From Actinokineospora fastidiosa (GTDB taxonomy: Bacteria; Actinomycetota; Actinomycetes; Mycobacteriales; Pseudonocardiaceae): a DNA stretch of 64,000 nucleotides. The notes below the pieces were generated by a model. It saw only the letters and a program-made list of their open reading frames with translations. It did not search any database and was not told the origin of the DNA. This document shows, one piece after another, positions 33,358 to 41,736 of this stretch. Made by a program: the position numbers and the translations under genes. The stretch spans positions 81,231 through 145,230 of the forward strand of contig NZ_BMRB01000002.1 of assembly GCF_014648415.1 (NCBI RefSeq). Direction: 5' to 3'. Position 1 is the stretch's first letter. Every line of letters begins with the position of its first letter.

Positions 33358-33767
33358 CCCACACCCCCCGCGCGCACCACGGCACAGCCACCCACCTGCC
33401 GGAACGCCACCACAAGAGCCAGTGCACCCCCGACAAACCCACCGAGCCGAGACCGCGCCCGCACCGGGGGGAAAAGCCCCACCCACCCGGGGGCATGCCC
33501 CCACAACACAACGCTATCGAACACCTGTTCGGCGTGTCCATCGAATATTCCACGGCCGCGAAACGCCCTGGTCACGGCCGTCACGGCCGCGGCGGTCGCG
33601 GCTGTCCCAACCGCCACGCCGCCCGCACCCATGCCCGTCACGCGGCCCGCGCCCGCCAGGCCGCACCTGCCCTCCAGGCCCCAGCTGCCCTCCAGGCCCC
33701 AGCTGTCCGCCAAGCCCAAGCTGTCTGCCACGACACACCTGTCCGCCAGGCCGCCCCTGTCCGTCAT
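33354..33767 (-). CDS. Candidate small coupled gene between dppB- and dppC-like genes, with hexapeptide repeats
   Basis: A 137-residue frame that starts with an ATG overlapping the dppB-like TGA (ATGA) and ends with a TGA overlapping the dppC-like GTG (GTGA). Residues 4-39 consist of six hexapeptides (RGGLAD, RCVVAD, SLGLAD, SWGLEG, SWGLEG, RCGLAG). The rest is Gly/Val/Ala-rich with one hydrophobic stretch (GGFVGGALALVVAF). Against coding: part around 33518-33560 is AT-richer and contains a perfect inverted repeat CGAACA-CC-TGTTCG (33518-33531), and standard Dpp operons have no gene here. I recognise no family. Confidence 0.35.
   Translation of the reverse strand: MTDRGGLADRCVVADSLGLADSWGLEGSWGLEGRCGLAGAGRVTGMGAGGVAVGTAATAAAVTAVTRAFRGRGIFDGHAEQVFDSVVLWGHAPGWVGLFPPVRARSRLGGFVGGALALVVAFRQVGGCAVVRAGGVG
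33651..33758. repeat. Six 18-bp tandem repeats
   Basis: Degenerate 18-bp units, best preserved as CCCCAGCTGCCCTCCAGG (two near-identical copies at about 33668-33705), continuing toward 33758. In the minus frame they give the hexapeptide repeats of the candidate small gene. Confidence 0.65.
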
Positions 33768-34771
33768 GACGCACGCACCCGCGGGTCCAGCACCCGGTAC
33801 AGCAGGTCCGCCGCCAGGTTCGCCAGCACCACCGCCGCCGCCAGCACCAGGAACGTGCCCTGCAGCAGCGGCAGGTCCGGGCCGCGCAGCGCCTCGAAGG
33901 TCAGCAGGCCCAGGCCCGGCCAGGAGAACACCGTCTCCACCGTGATCGCCCCCGACACCACCAGCCCCAGGTGCAGGAACACCAGCGTCACCGTCGGCAG
34001 CAGCGCGTTGGGCACCGCGTGGCGGCGCAGCACCTGGTCCTCCCGCAGCCCCTTCGCCCGCGCCGTCAGCAGGTGCGGCGCCGACAGCTCCTCCACCAGC
34101 GACGCGCGCATCACCAGCTGGTACTGCGCGTACACCACCGCCACGAACGTGATCACCGGCAGCACCATGTGATGGGCGGTGTCCACCGCCTGCGACCAGA
34201 AGTCCGGCGGCGTGTCCGGGTAGGTGATCCCCCCGGACGGGAACAGCCCCGACGTCCACGACAGCAGCAGCAGCCCCAGCCAGAACGTCGGCACCGACCA
34301 CAGCCCCAGCGCCACCCCGGTCGCCGCCTTGTCGAAGCGGCCGCCGCGCCGCCACGCCGACCGCGTCCCCAGCCACAGCCCCAACGCCACCGCCAGCAGC
34401 GTGCCCGTGCCCACCAGCAGCAGCGTCGGCCCCACCCGCTCGGCGATCTTGTCGGCCACCGGCACCCGGAACGTGTACGACATGCCCAGGTCACCGCGCG
34501 CCAGATCGGCAAGATACGACCAGAACTGCTCGATCAGCGGCCGGTCCAGCCCGTAGGCGGCCTCCAGCTCGGCGATCTGCGCCGCGCTCACCGGACGCCC
34601 CCGCGTCATCGTCGTCACCGGGTCCCCCGGCAGCGCCCGGAACAGCAGGAACCCCAGCACCGCGATCAGCCCCAGGCTCAGCAGCGCCCCGCCGACCTTG
34701 CCCGCCACATACCGGCCCAGACGGCGCCGCCGCGGCCGCTCGACCGCGACGACGACCGGCGCGTCGCTCAC
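33764..34771 (-). CDS. Peptide ABC transporter permease (DppB type)
   Basis: 335 residues from GTG 34771. First membrane segment GALLSLGLIAVLGFLLFRALPGDP, then the AYGLDRPLIEQFWSYLADLARGDLGMSY signature region of DppB, and the EAA motif LTARAKGLREDQVLRRHAVP with the last helices FSWPGLGLLTFEALRGPDLP. The GTG overlaps the TGA of the substrate-binding protein gene (GTGA). Forms the membrane channel with the DppC-type subunit. Confidence 0.94.
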   Translation of the reverse strand: MSDAPVVVAVERPRRRRLGRYVAGKVGGALLSLGLIAVLGFLLFRALPGDPVTTMTRGRPVSAAQIAELEAAYGLDRPLIEQFWSYLADLARGDLGMSYTFRVPVADKIAERVGPTLLLVGTGTLLAVALGLWLGTRSAWRRGGRFDKAATGVALGLWSVPTFWLGLLLLSWTSGLFPSGGITYPDTPPDFWSQAVDTAHHMVLPVITFVAVVYAQYQLVMRASLVEELSAPHLLTARAKGLREDQVLRRHAVPNALLPTVTLVFLHLGLVVSGAITVETVFSWPGLGLLTFEALRGPDLPLLQGTFLVLAAAVVLANLAADLLYRVLDPRVRAS

Positions 34772-36528
34772 TCCCGCTCGTCCGCGCTCGCCGCGCGCCG
34801 CCGCGCCAGCCACCACCCGACCCCGGCCAGCAGCACCACCCCGCCGCCCACCGCGCCGAGCACCAGCCCGGTGTTGCCGCCCTCCTCCGCGCGCGCGATC
34901 GGGGTGGCCGAGTAGTAGCCCCAGTAGGACTGCTGGTTCATGATCGGCCCGCCCGGGTCGGGGGAGACCTGGAAGGCGGCGAAGCGGTCCGACCGCCACG
35001 CCTCCAGCATGTCGTCGTAGCCGAGGATCACCATCGGCGCCAGCTCGTGCAGCCGCTGCTGCATCCGCTTGACCAGCTCGGCGCGCCTGCCCCGGTCGAA
35101 CTCGGCGACCTGCTGGGCGTAGAGGGCGTCGTAGGTCTCGTCGCACAGGAAGCTGTCCGGGGTCGCGCCCTTGCCGTCGGCGCCCGGCCGCGCCGCGCAC
35201 GTCTGCAGCGACAGCACGTAGTCCGGGTCCGGGTTGGCCGACCAGCCGCTGTAGGCCAGGTCGAACGTGCCGCGCGTGGTCGCCTCGTTGACCTTGGTGT
35301 CCGACACCGCCTGCACCTGCACGGCGATGCCCAGCTCTCCCAGCCACCCCTTGATGTACGGGGCGGACTGCTCGTCGAAGTTGGTGCCCGCGTGCGCCAG
35401 CAGCCGCAACGCCAGCGGCCGCCCGCTGCGCGGGTCGACCCGCACCCCGTCGGGCCCGCGCGCGTACCCGGCCGCGTCGAGGTCGGCGTTGGCCCCGGCG
35501 ATGTCGAACGGGCGCGAGGTCGACCAGTGGAAGTCGGCGAACACCGGCGGGATGTAGCCCGAGCCCGGCTCCCCGTAGCCGCCCCACACCTTCTCCACCA
35601 GCGTGCGCGTGTCGATCGACTGGGCGATCGCGCGCCGCAGCACCGGGTCGCGCAGCGCAGGGTGGCCGTCGCCGATGGGGTTGCCCGCGCTGTCGGCGGC
35701 GCCGGGGTTCATGAGGATCTCGTTGAACCGCTTGCCCTTGGCCTTGTTGCGGGAGACGCCCGGCTCGTCGGCGAGCTCGTCGAACTGCGCGGGGGTGAGC
35801 CGGTTGACCAGGTCGACCTCGCCGTTGCGCAGCGCGGCCACCGCGGCGTCGGAGTTGCGGTAGTAGACGAAGTCCAGCCGGTCGATCCTCGGCCTGCCCC
35901 GCCAGTACCGGTCGTTGGCGACCAGCCGCGTGTACTGGCCCTCCTTGAACTCGGTGATCACGAACGGCCCGGACCCCACCATGGGGAACGTCGGCGGCGC
36001 GCCCGGGTCCAGGTCCGCCCACACGTGCTCGGGCACGATCGGGACGTCCAGCGCCGTCATCGTCGCCTGCGGCGACCGCGTGCGCACCACCAGCGTGCGC
36101 TCGTCCTCGGCGGTCACCGACTCGAACAGCGCCACGAAGTTGCCGTTGGCGGTGCGCGCCGTCTCGTCGCGCATCATCAGGTCGAAGGTGAAGGCCGCGT
36201 CCCGCGCGGTGATCGGCCTCCCGTCGCTCCAGACCGCGCCATCGCGCAGCGTGAACCGCCACGTCAGCTTGTCCGCCGAGGGCTCCCACCGCTCGGCCAG
36301 CGCCGGCACCGGCGCCAGCGTCGCCGCGTCGTAGGTCGTCAGCTGCTCGAACGCCGTCCGCAGCACGTCGGTGCCCGTCCGGGTGATCGACAGGAACGGG
36401 TTGAGCGAGTCGATCTCCTGCGTCACCGCCACCCGCAGCGTCACGTCCCCGCGGGGCGCCTCCTCCTGGGCCTGGGCCACCGGCGCGAACCCGGCCACCG
36501 CCACCGCCGCCGCCACCACGATCCGCAC
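34768..36528 (-). CDS. Peptide ABC transporter substrate-binding protein (family 5), C-terminally membrane-anchored
   Basis: 586 residues. A Sec signal peptide (RIVVAAAVAVAGFAPVAQAQ) without a lipobox Cys precedes a complete SBP_bac_5 domain (TQEIDSLNPFLSI, RFTLRDGAVWSDGRPITARD, MVGSGPFVITEF). Uniquely, the C-terminus has a hydrophobic helix (GLVLGAVGGGVVLLAGVGWWLA) followed by RRRAASADERE, so it appears to be held as a type I membrane protein instead of a lipoprotein. First gene of the transporter operon, divergent from the D-aminopeptidase gene; 85 bp between starts. Confidence 0.92.
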   Translation of the reverse strand: MRIVVAAAVAVAGFAPVAQAQEEAPRGDVTLRVAVTQEIDSLNPFLSITRTGTDVLRTAFEQLTTYDAATLAPVPALAERWEPSADKLTWRFTLRDGAVWSDGRPITARDAAFTFDLMMRDETARTANGNFVALFESVTAEDERTLVVRTRSPQATMTALDVPIVPEHVWADLDPGAPPTFPMVGSGPFVITEFKEGQYTRLVANDRYWRGRPRIDRLDFVYYRNSDAAVAALRNGEVDLVNRLTPAQFDELADEPGVSRNKAKGKRFNEILMNPGAADSAGNPIGDGHPALRDPVLRRAIAQSIDTRTLVEKVWGGYGEPGSGYIPPVFADFHWSTSRPFDIAGANADLDAAGYARGPDGVRVDPRSGRPLALRLLAHAGTNFDEQSAPYIKGWLGELGIAVQVQAVSDTKVNEATTRGTFDLAYSGWSANPDPDYVLSLQTCAARPGADGKGATPDSFLCDETYDALYAQQVAEFDRGRRAELVKRMQQRLHELAPMVILGYDDMLEAWRSDRFAAFQVSPDPGGPIMNQQSYWGYYSATPIARAEEGGNTGLVLGAVGGGVVLLAGVGWWLARRRAASADERE

Positions 36529-36613
36529 GCGACCACCCCCATCCGAGTAGTTGGCAAGAAAGTAACCACCCCTGGTCAGTCCACGTCAACAATCCGCCCG
36601 CACCGGTACCGTG

Positions 36614-37441
36614 ATGGCCGTGCGCATCCTGATCTCCGCCGACATGGAAGGCGCCACGGGCGTCACCGCCACCACCGACGTCGTCCCCGGCACCGAGGCC
36701 TGGCAGCGCTTCCGCCGCCTGCTCACCGCCGACGTCAACGCCTGCGTCGACGGCCTGCACACCGGCGGCGCCACCGACGTCCTCGTCAACGAGGCCCACT
36801 CCAGCCAGCGCAACCTGCTCATCGAGGACCTCGACCCCCGCGCCCGCCTGCTCACCGGCCGCCACAAACCCCTCTCGATGATGCAGGGCATCGACACCGG
36901 CGTCGACGGCGTCGTCTTCCTCGGCTACCACACCGGGGCAGGCGCCCCCGGCGTCCTCGCCCACACCTACCTGGAGAACTCCATCACCGAGGTCCGCCTC
37001 GACGGCGCCCCCGCCAGCGAAGGCCGCCTCAACGCCGCCCTCGCCCACGAACACGGCGTCCCCGTCATCCTCGTCACCGGAGACGACCTCACCTGCGCCG
37101 AAGCACCCGACTTCGGCGCCATCGCCGCCCCCGTCAAGACCTGCGTCAGCCGCTACGCCGCCATCTGCGACCCACCCGCCGTCACCACCGCCCGCATCAC
37201 CGACGCCGCCCGCCGCGCCATGACCCGCGCAGGCCGCCGAACCCCCACGACCGCACCCCACCGCGTCGAGGTCGACTTCGACGCCACCCACCTCGCCGAC
37301 GCCGCCGCCGTCATCCCCACCGTCGACCTCACCGCACCCCGCACCGTCGCCTACACCGCCCCCACCATGACCGACGCCATGAAGACCTTCAAGATCGTCA
37401 CCACCATCGCCGCCCGCGCCATCGACGGCCTCTACGGCTGA
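36614..37441 (+). CDS. M55 family D-aminopeptidase (DppA-like)
   Basis: 275 residues. The metal-binding ISADMEGATGVTAT (Asp and Glu ligands), VNEAHSSQRNLLIEDLDP with its His, GYHTGAGAPGVLAHTYLENS and VILVTGDDLTCAEA are all diagnostic of the zinc D-aminopeptidase DppA. Such enzymes form decameric rings and release D-Ala or other D-residues from short peptides. Being divergent from a peptide ABC importer suggests that imported D-containing peptides are its substrates. GTG 36611 or ATG 36614 is the start. Confidence 0.92.
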   Translation: MAVRILISADMEGATGVTATTDVVPGTEAWQRFRRLLTADVNACVDGLHTGGATDVLVNEAHSSQRNLLIEDLDPRARLLTGRHKPLSMMQGIDTGVDGVVFLGYHTGAGAPGVLAHTYLENSITEVRLDGAPASEGRLNAALAHEHGVPVILVTGDDLTCAEAPDFGAIAAPVKTCVSRYAAICDPPAVTTARITDAARRAMTRAGRRTPTTAPHRVEVDFDATHLADAAAVIPTVDLTAPRTVAYTAPTMTDAMKTFKIVTTIAARAIDGLYG

Positions 37442-37445
37442 CCGC

Positions 37446-38195
37446 TCACCCCGTCGCCCGCCACGCCGACGGCGCCACCGCCAACCGCTCCAGGAACTCC
37501 ACCGCCCGCTGCGCGTCCAACAACGGCGGCCCCGACCGGTGCGCGTGCAGCGACCCGATCGACAACGCCGCCCGCACCTGCGCCCCCGACGCCCCCGGGA
37601 ACATCCCCCACAGCAACGCCCCCGTCCCCGCCACCCACGCCGCCGCGATCCCGTTCCCCGACGCCGGACCCAACGGCCCCGGCACATCCTGACCCGGCGC
37701 CAACAACCCCCGCTGCGCGTCCTCGAACTCCACGAACCAACTCAACCGCCCCGACACCGAACACGACGCCACCGGGATCACCCACCGATGCCCGGTCAAC
37801 ACCGCCGGCCCCGACCCCGCGGGCACCACCACCGGCACCCCCGCCGCCTCCGCCGAGTCCAACACCTCCGCCAACGCCCGCCGCTCCCGCTCCGTCCCGT
37901 CCGTCACCGGCGTCCCCACCAACAGCAACCGCACCCCCTCGGCCACCAACCCCGCCAACGCCACCGCCAACCCACCCGGCGTCGACCCCGCCGCCCCCGT
38001 CGGCCGCACCACCACCGGCGACAGCGGGCACACCGCCAACGGCTCCGCCGACAACACCGCGGCCAACACCGACGCCTCCGACGGCTCGGCCACCAACCCC
38101 ACCGCCACCTCCGGCGACCCCGCCCCACGCCGCCGCGCCCAGGACAACCGGACCAGGTCCAACAACGGCGAACGCAAGCGCGGCACGGACTTCAA
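37446..38195 (-). CDS. Subtilase-like protein lacking the catalytic residues
   Basis: 249 residues. The C-terminal part follows the subtilisin (S8) pattern: GVPVVVPAGSGPAVLTGHRW, VIPVASCSVSGRLSWFVEFE, LLAPGQDVPGP and then SGNGIAAAWVAGTGALLWGM with FPGASGAQVRAAL. In active enzymes this last motif reads GTS(F/M)AAPHVAG; here the catalytic Ser is Gly. The N-terminal Asp and His motifs of the triad are also absent. It is therefore a pseudo-protease, or the fold is used for binding. It converges on the D-aminopeptidase gene. Confidence 0.75.
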   Translation of the reverse strand: MKSVPRLRSPLLDLVRLSWARRRGAGSPEVAVGLVAEPSEASVLAAVLSAEPLAVCPLSPVVVRPTGAAGSTPGGLAVALAGLVAEGVRLLLVGTPVTDGTERERRALAEVLDSAEAAGVPVVVPAGSGPAVLTGHRWVIPVASCSVSGRLSWFVEFEDAQRGLLAPGQDVPGPLGPASGNGIAAAWVAGTGALLWGMFPGASGAQVRAALSIGSLHAHRSGPPLLDAQRAVEFLERLAVAPSAWRATG

Positions 38196-38291
38196 CCCCT
38201 CTCACCGTCCGCCGACATGCGCGCACTGTAACGGCGTTTACCCGCCCCTGTACTCAGCCGAGTGAGTGATGCTCACCCCGCCGGTGATCAC

Positions 38292-38798
38292 TCACAGTCG
38301 CCCGCCCGAGTACTCCCGCACCGCCGCCCGGATCTCCCCCACATCCCGCCGGTACAACCGCGAATCCACCGGCAACCCCGGCCCCGACGCCACCGGCCAC
38401 ACATCCCGCCGATGCATCCCCCGCACCCCCTCCGTCTGCGGCGTCACCCCCGCCCGCACCCGGAACCGCACCGTCGGACCGTCCACCACCACCTCCCGCA
38501 CCGTCTCCCACGGCAGGAACGCCGGACCCTGCGCCGTCGGCACCCACACCCCCTCCGCGTCCACCATCAACGGCGTCTCCCGCCGACGCCGCTGCGCCAC
38601 GAAACCCGCCACCTTCGCCACCGGCACCACCAACCCGACCGCCACCACCACCACGACAACGCCCACCGGAACCCCGAACACCGCCAACAACACCCCGACC
38701 ACCACCACACCCACCCCGGCGGCACCCCACGGCACCACCCGCCGCCGCCACGCCACCACATCCACATCGGCCACGAACCGCGCCCCGACGGCCGCCAT
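38292..38798 (-). CDS. PH-domain-like membrane protein
   Basis: 168 residues. Two adjacent membrane helices (VVPWGAAGVGVVVVGVLLAV and FGVPVGVVVVVVAVGLVVPV) are followed by a bacterial PH-like domain (LMVDAEGVWVPTAQGPAFLP, WETVREVVVDGPTVRFRV). ATG 38798 has GAGGGG nearby. Function unknown. Third positions are G/T-rich on this strand, giving a C-rich top strand as in the neighbours. Confidence 0.75.
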   Translation of the reverse strand: MAAVGARFVADVDVVAWRRRVVPWGAAGVGVVVVGVLLAVFGVPVGVVVVVVAVGLVVPVAKVAGFVAQRRRRETPLMVDAEGVWVPTAQGPAFLPWETVREVVVDGPTVRFRVRAGVTPQTEGVRGMHRRDVWPVASGPGLPVDSRLYRRDVGEIRAAVREYSGGRL

Positions 38799-38887
38799 CG
38801 CCACCCCTCCCCGACCGGCAATCCTGGCAGCGCACGCTACTTGACCAGCCGGTAACCAGGCACGCCGACGCGCCGGAAAAGAGCAAC

Positions 38888-38920
38888 GGCCGGGCGCCGC
38901 TTCCTCGTCGACGCCCGGCC
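38888..38920 (-). terminator. Hairpin terminator after the phosphatase gene
   Basis: GGCCGGGCG and CGCCCGGCC form a perfect 9-bp stem with a 15-base loop, 125 bp downstream of the minus-strand phosphatase stop. The 38799-39044 gap has no gene. Confidence 0.55.
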
Positions 38921-39044
38921 GCAGCCGCCGCACTCCCCACCGCCATCATGCCGCCACCCACCCACCCGACGCCAACACCAATATCACCCACACCGATTCG
39001 GCGCCACGCCGACGATCACGCACAGTGTTCGGCGACAACCACCC

Positions 39045-39755
39045 TCAACGCCCCTCACACGCGGGCGCCCCCGTCGACCCACCGACCGTCGCGTCCTCCG
39101 GCGCCTGCCCCGCCTCCGGCTCCGCCGGGACCACCCCGCCCAGGTCACCACCGCAATCATTCATCCGCAGCACGAACGGCCGCGTCGCCGTGTACCGCAC
39201 CACCGACACCGACGCCGGATCCACCACGATCCGCTGAAACGAATCCAGATGCTGACCCAACGCGTCCGCCAGGATCGCCTTGATCACATCCCCATGACTG
39301 CACACCAACCACAACGCCCGCTCCCCGAACTCCGCCTCCACCCGCGCGTCATGCGCCCGCACCGCCGCCACCGCCCGCGCCTGCACCCCCGCCAACCCCT
39401 CACCGTCCGGGAACACCGCCGCCGACGGATGCCGCTGCACCACCTTCCACAACGGCTCCTCCACCAGATCCCGGATCGCCTTGCCCGTCCACGACCCGTA
39501 ATCCACCTCCGCCAACCCCGGCTCCACCACCGGCGACAACCCCAACTCCGCCACCAACGGCGCCACCGTCTGCCCACACCGCGTCAACGGCGAGACCACC
39601 ACCGACCGCACCGGCAACCCCGCCAACCGGCCCACCAACCCGGCCGCCTGCCGCTGCCCCGTCTCATCCAGCAACACACCCTCACTGCGCCCGGCCAACA
39701 CCCCCGCGTTGTTCGCGGACGACCGGGCATGACGGAGCAGAACAACCGTGGCCAC
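39045..39755 (-). CDS. Histidine phosphatase family protein (MSMEG_4193-type)
   Basis: 236 residues. The phosphohistidine motif LLRHARSSAN opens the protein, followed by SVVVSPLTRCGQTVAPL, the acidic PGLAEVDYGSWTGKAI and VCSHGDVIKAILADALGQHL with the second catalytic His. The length and DSFQRIVVDPASVSVVRYT tail fit the actinobacterial MSMEG_4193 family encoded next to DUF3090. Role unknown. Lies just downstream of uppP. Confidence 0.9.
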   Translation of the reverse strand: MATVVLLRHARSSANNAGVLAGRSEGVLLDETGQRQAAGLVGRLAGLPVRSVVVSPLTRCGQTVAPLVAELGLSPVVEPGLAEVDYGSWTGKAIRDLVEEPLWKVVQRHPSAAVFPDGEGLAGVQARAVAAVRAHDARVEAEFGERALWLVCSHGDVIKAILADALGQHLDSFQRIVVDPASVSVVRYTATRPFVLRMNDCGGDLGGVVPAEPEAGQAPEDATVGGSTGAPACEGR

Positions 39756-39779
39756 GGAACCGAGCCTAGGCCGCCCCGA

Positions 39780-40607
39780 TCACGTCGGACTCACGACCCC
39801 GGTCGCCAGCAACGCGCACAACACCGCACCCAACGCGATCCGATACCAGACGAACACCATGTAGCTGTGCTTCGACACATACCGCAACAACCACGCCACA
39901 CACGCATACCCCACCACGAACGACACCACCGTCGCCGCGATCGTCTGCGGGATGTCCGCCTGCAACCCCGGCCCGCTGCGGTCCATCACATCCGGGATGC
40001 TGAAGATCCCCGCCCCGAACACCGACGGGATCGCCAACAGGAACGCGTACCGCGTCGCGTCCTCCCGCCGCAACCCCAGGAACAACCCCGCGGTCAACGT
40101 CCCACCCGACCGCGACACCCCCGGCACCAGCGCCATCGCCTGCGCGAACCCCATCACCCAGCTGTCCTTCAACGTCAGCCGCGTCCGCGCCTGCCTCCCC
40201 GTCTCATCGGCCACCGCCAGGATCGCCGCGAACACCATCAACACGATCGCCGTGATCCACAGGTTCCGCAGCCCACTGCGGATCTGCTCCTTGAACAACA
40301 CCCCCAACACCGCGATCGGGATCGACCCGTAGATCACATACCAGGCCATCCTGTAATCCGGATCCGACCGCGCAGCCCGCGACACCAACCCGCGGAACCA
40401 CGCCTTCAGCAGCCGCCAGATGTCCTTCGCGAAATAGATCACCACCGCGGCCTCGGTGCCCAACTGGATCACCGCCGTGAACGACGCCCCCGCGTCCTCC
40501 CCGAACCACAGCTCGGAGACGATCCGGATATGCGCCGACGACGAGATCGGCAAGAACTCCGTCAGACCCTGGACAAGACCGAGCACCAGGGCTTCAAACC
40601 AGGTCAA
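39780..40607 (-). CDS. uppP: Undecaprenyl-diphosphatase
   Basis: 275 residues with the two family motifs [18 protein letters not shown] (Glu and His-bearing) and [16 protein letters not shown] (Arg, Ser). About eight membrane helices. It dephosphorylates C55 pyrophosphate to recycle the lipid carrier of cell-wall synthesis and gives bacitracin tolerance. The start is TTG at 40607, which overlaps the TGA of the LLM gene (TTGA), so the two are coupled. Confidence 0.95.
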   Translation of the reverse strand: MTWFEALVLGLVQGLTEFLPISSSAHIRIVSELWFGEDAGASFTAVIQLGTEAAVVIYFAKDIWRLLKAWFRGLVSRAARSDPDYRMAWYVIYGSIPIAVLGVLFKEQIRSGLRNLWITAIVLMVFAAILAVADETGRQARTRLTLKDSWVMGFAQAMALVPGVSRSGGTLTAGLFLGLRREDATRYAFLLAIPSVFGAGIFSIPDVMDRSGPGLQADIPQTIAATVVSFVVGYACVAWLLRYVSKHSYMVFVWYRIALGAVLCALLATGVVSPT

Positions 40608-41653
40608 GAACCGACTCCCGCGAGATCGAGTGCTTCCGCGGCCACCCGCAGGGCCGCCAGGCTTCGCTCAAGATCTTGCAGGATGGGCGACACCGTCAGT
40701 GTGGTGACCCCCGACTCGGCCAGGGCCTGCATCCTCTCCGCGATCCGCTCCTTCGGCCCCAACAGCGACGTCTGGTCCACGAACCCCACCGGCACCGCCG
40801 CCGCGGCCCCCGCGTAATCCCGCGCCAGGTACAGATCCTGCACCCGCGCCGCCTCCGCCTCGAACCCCATCCGACACGCCAGGTTGTTGTAGAAGTTCTG
40901 CTCCCGACTCCCCATCCCACCCACATACAGCGCCGCATACGGCCGCACCGTGTCCGCCGCCGCCTCCCAGTCGTCCTGCACCACCAACGGCACCGTCGGC
41001 ACCACGTCGAACCCCTCCAGCGACTTGCCCACCTTCGCCCGACCCGCCGCGATCCGCGCCAACGACTCCCGCCCGTGCTCCGGCGAGTAGAAGATCGCCA
41101 ACCAGCCGTCCGCGATCTCCCCCGTCAACTCCAGGTTCTTCGGCCCGATCGAGGCCAGATACACCGGGATCTCCTCCCGCACCGGATGCACCGTCAACTT
41201 CAACGGCTTCCCCGGACCCTCCGGCAGCGGCAGCGTGAAATGCCTCCCCTGGTAACTCACCCGCTCCCGCCGCAGCGCCGACCGCACGATCTCCACATAC
41301 TCCCGCGTCCTGACCAGCGGCTTGTCGAACTTCACCCCATACCAACCCTCCGACACCTGCGGCCCCGACACCCCCAACCCCAACCGGAACCGCCCACCCG
41401 ACAACGCGTCCAACGTCGCCGCCGTCATCGCCGCCATCGTCGGCCGCCGCGCCGGGATCTGCAGGATCGCGCTCCCCACATCGATCCGCTCCGTCTGCGC
41501 CGCCACCCACGCCAACACCGTCGGCGCGTCCGACCCGTACGCCTCGGCCACCCACGCCACCGAGAACCCCAACCGATCGGCCTCCCTGGCCAACGCCAGG
41601 TTCGCCGCGTCGTTGCCCGCACCCCAATAACCCATGTTCAGTCCGAGTCGCAC
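40604..41653 (-). CDS. LLM class F420-dependent oxidoreductase
   Basis: 349 residues. The luciferase-like TIM barrel signatures are [60 protein letters not shown] and [21 protein letters not shown]. It is of the single-copy F420 type that neighbours uppP in actinobacteria. Uses reduced F420 as hydride donor; substrate unknown. GTG 41653 is the start. Confidence 0.9.
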   Translation of the reverse strand: MRLGLNMGYWGAGNDAANLALAREADRLGFSVAWVAEAYGSDAPTVLAWVAAQTERIDVGSAILQIPARRPTMAAMTAATLDALSGGRFRLGLGVSGPQVSEGWYGVKFDKPLVRTREYVEIVRSALRRERVSYQGRHFTLPLPEGPGKPLKLTVHPVREEIPVYLASIGPKNLELTGEIADGWLAIFYSPEHGRESLARIAAGRAKVGKSLEGFDVVPTVPLVVQDDWEAAADTVRPYAALYVGGMGSREQNFYNNLACRMGFEAEAARVQDLYLARDYAGAAAAVPVGFVDQTSLLGPKERIAERMQALAESGVTTLTVSPILQDLERSLAALRVAAEALDLAGVGS

Positions 41654-41736
41654 CCGCCCGACATTACCCCCCAGTAGACCTTGACCGGAGTGGCGCTCCC
41701 CCTCCCCGCGCCCCCCGCCGCCTAGGCTTGGCCGCC

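Noticed and set aside
33358..33504. Longer N-terminus for the DppC-type permease (start 33504)
   Set aside because: The added residues are Cys/Gly/Trp-rich and unlike the family; GTG 33357 has a good ribosome-binding context.
33764..37687. 1307-residue minus-strand open frame
   Set aside because: Its 3' third is the DppB-type gene; the remainder is a shadow of the binding-protein and D-aminopeptidase genes.
35047..37692. 881-residue plus-strand open frame
   Set aside because: Arg/His/Pro-rich antisense frame of the substrate-binding protein and out-of-frame reading of the M55 gene.
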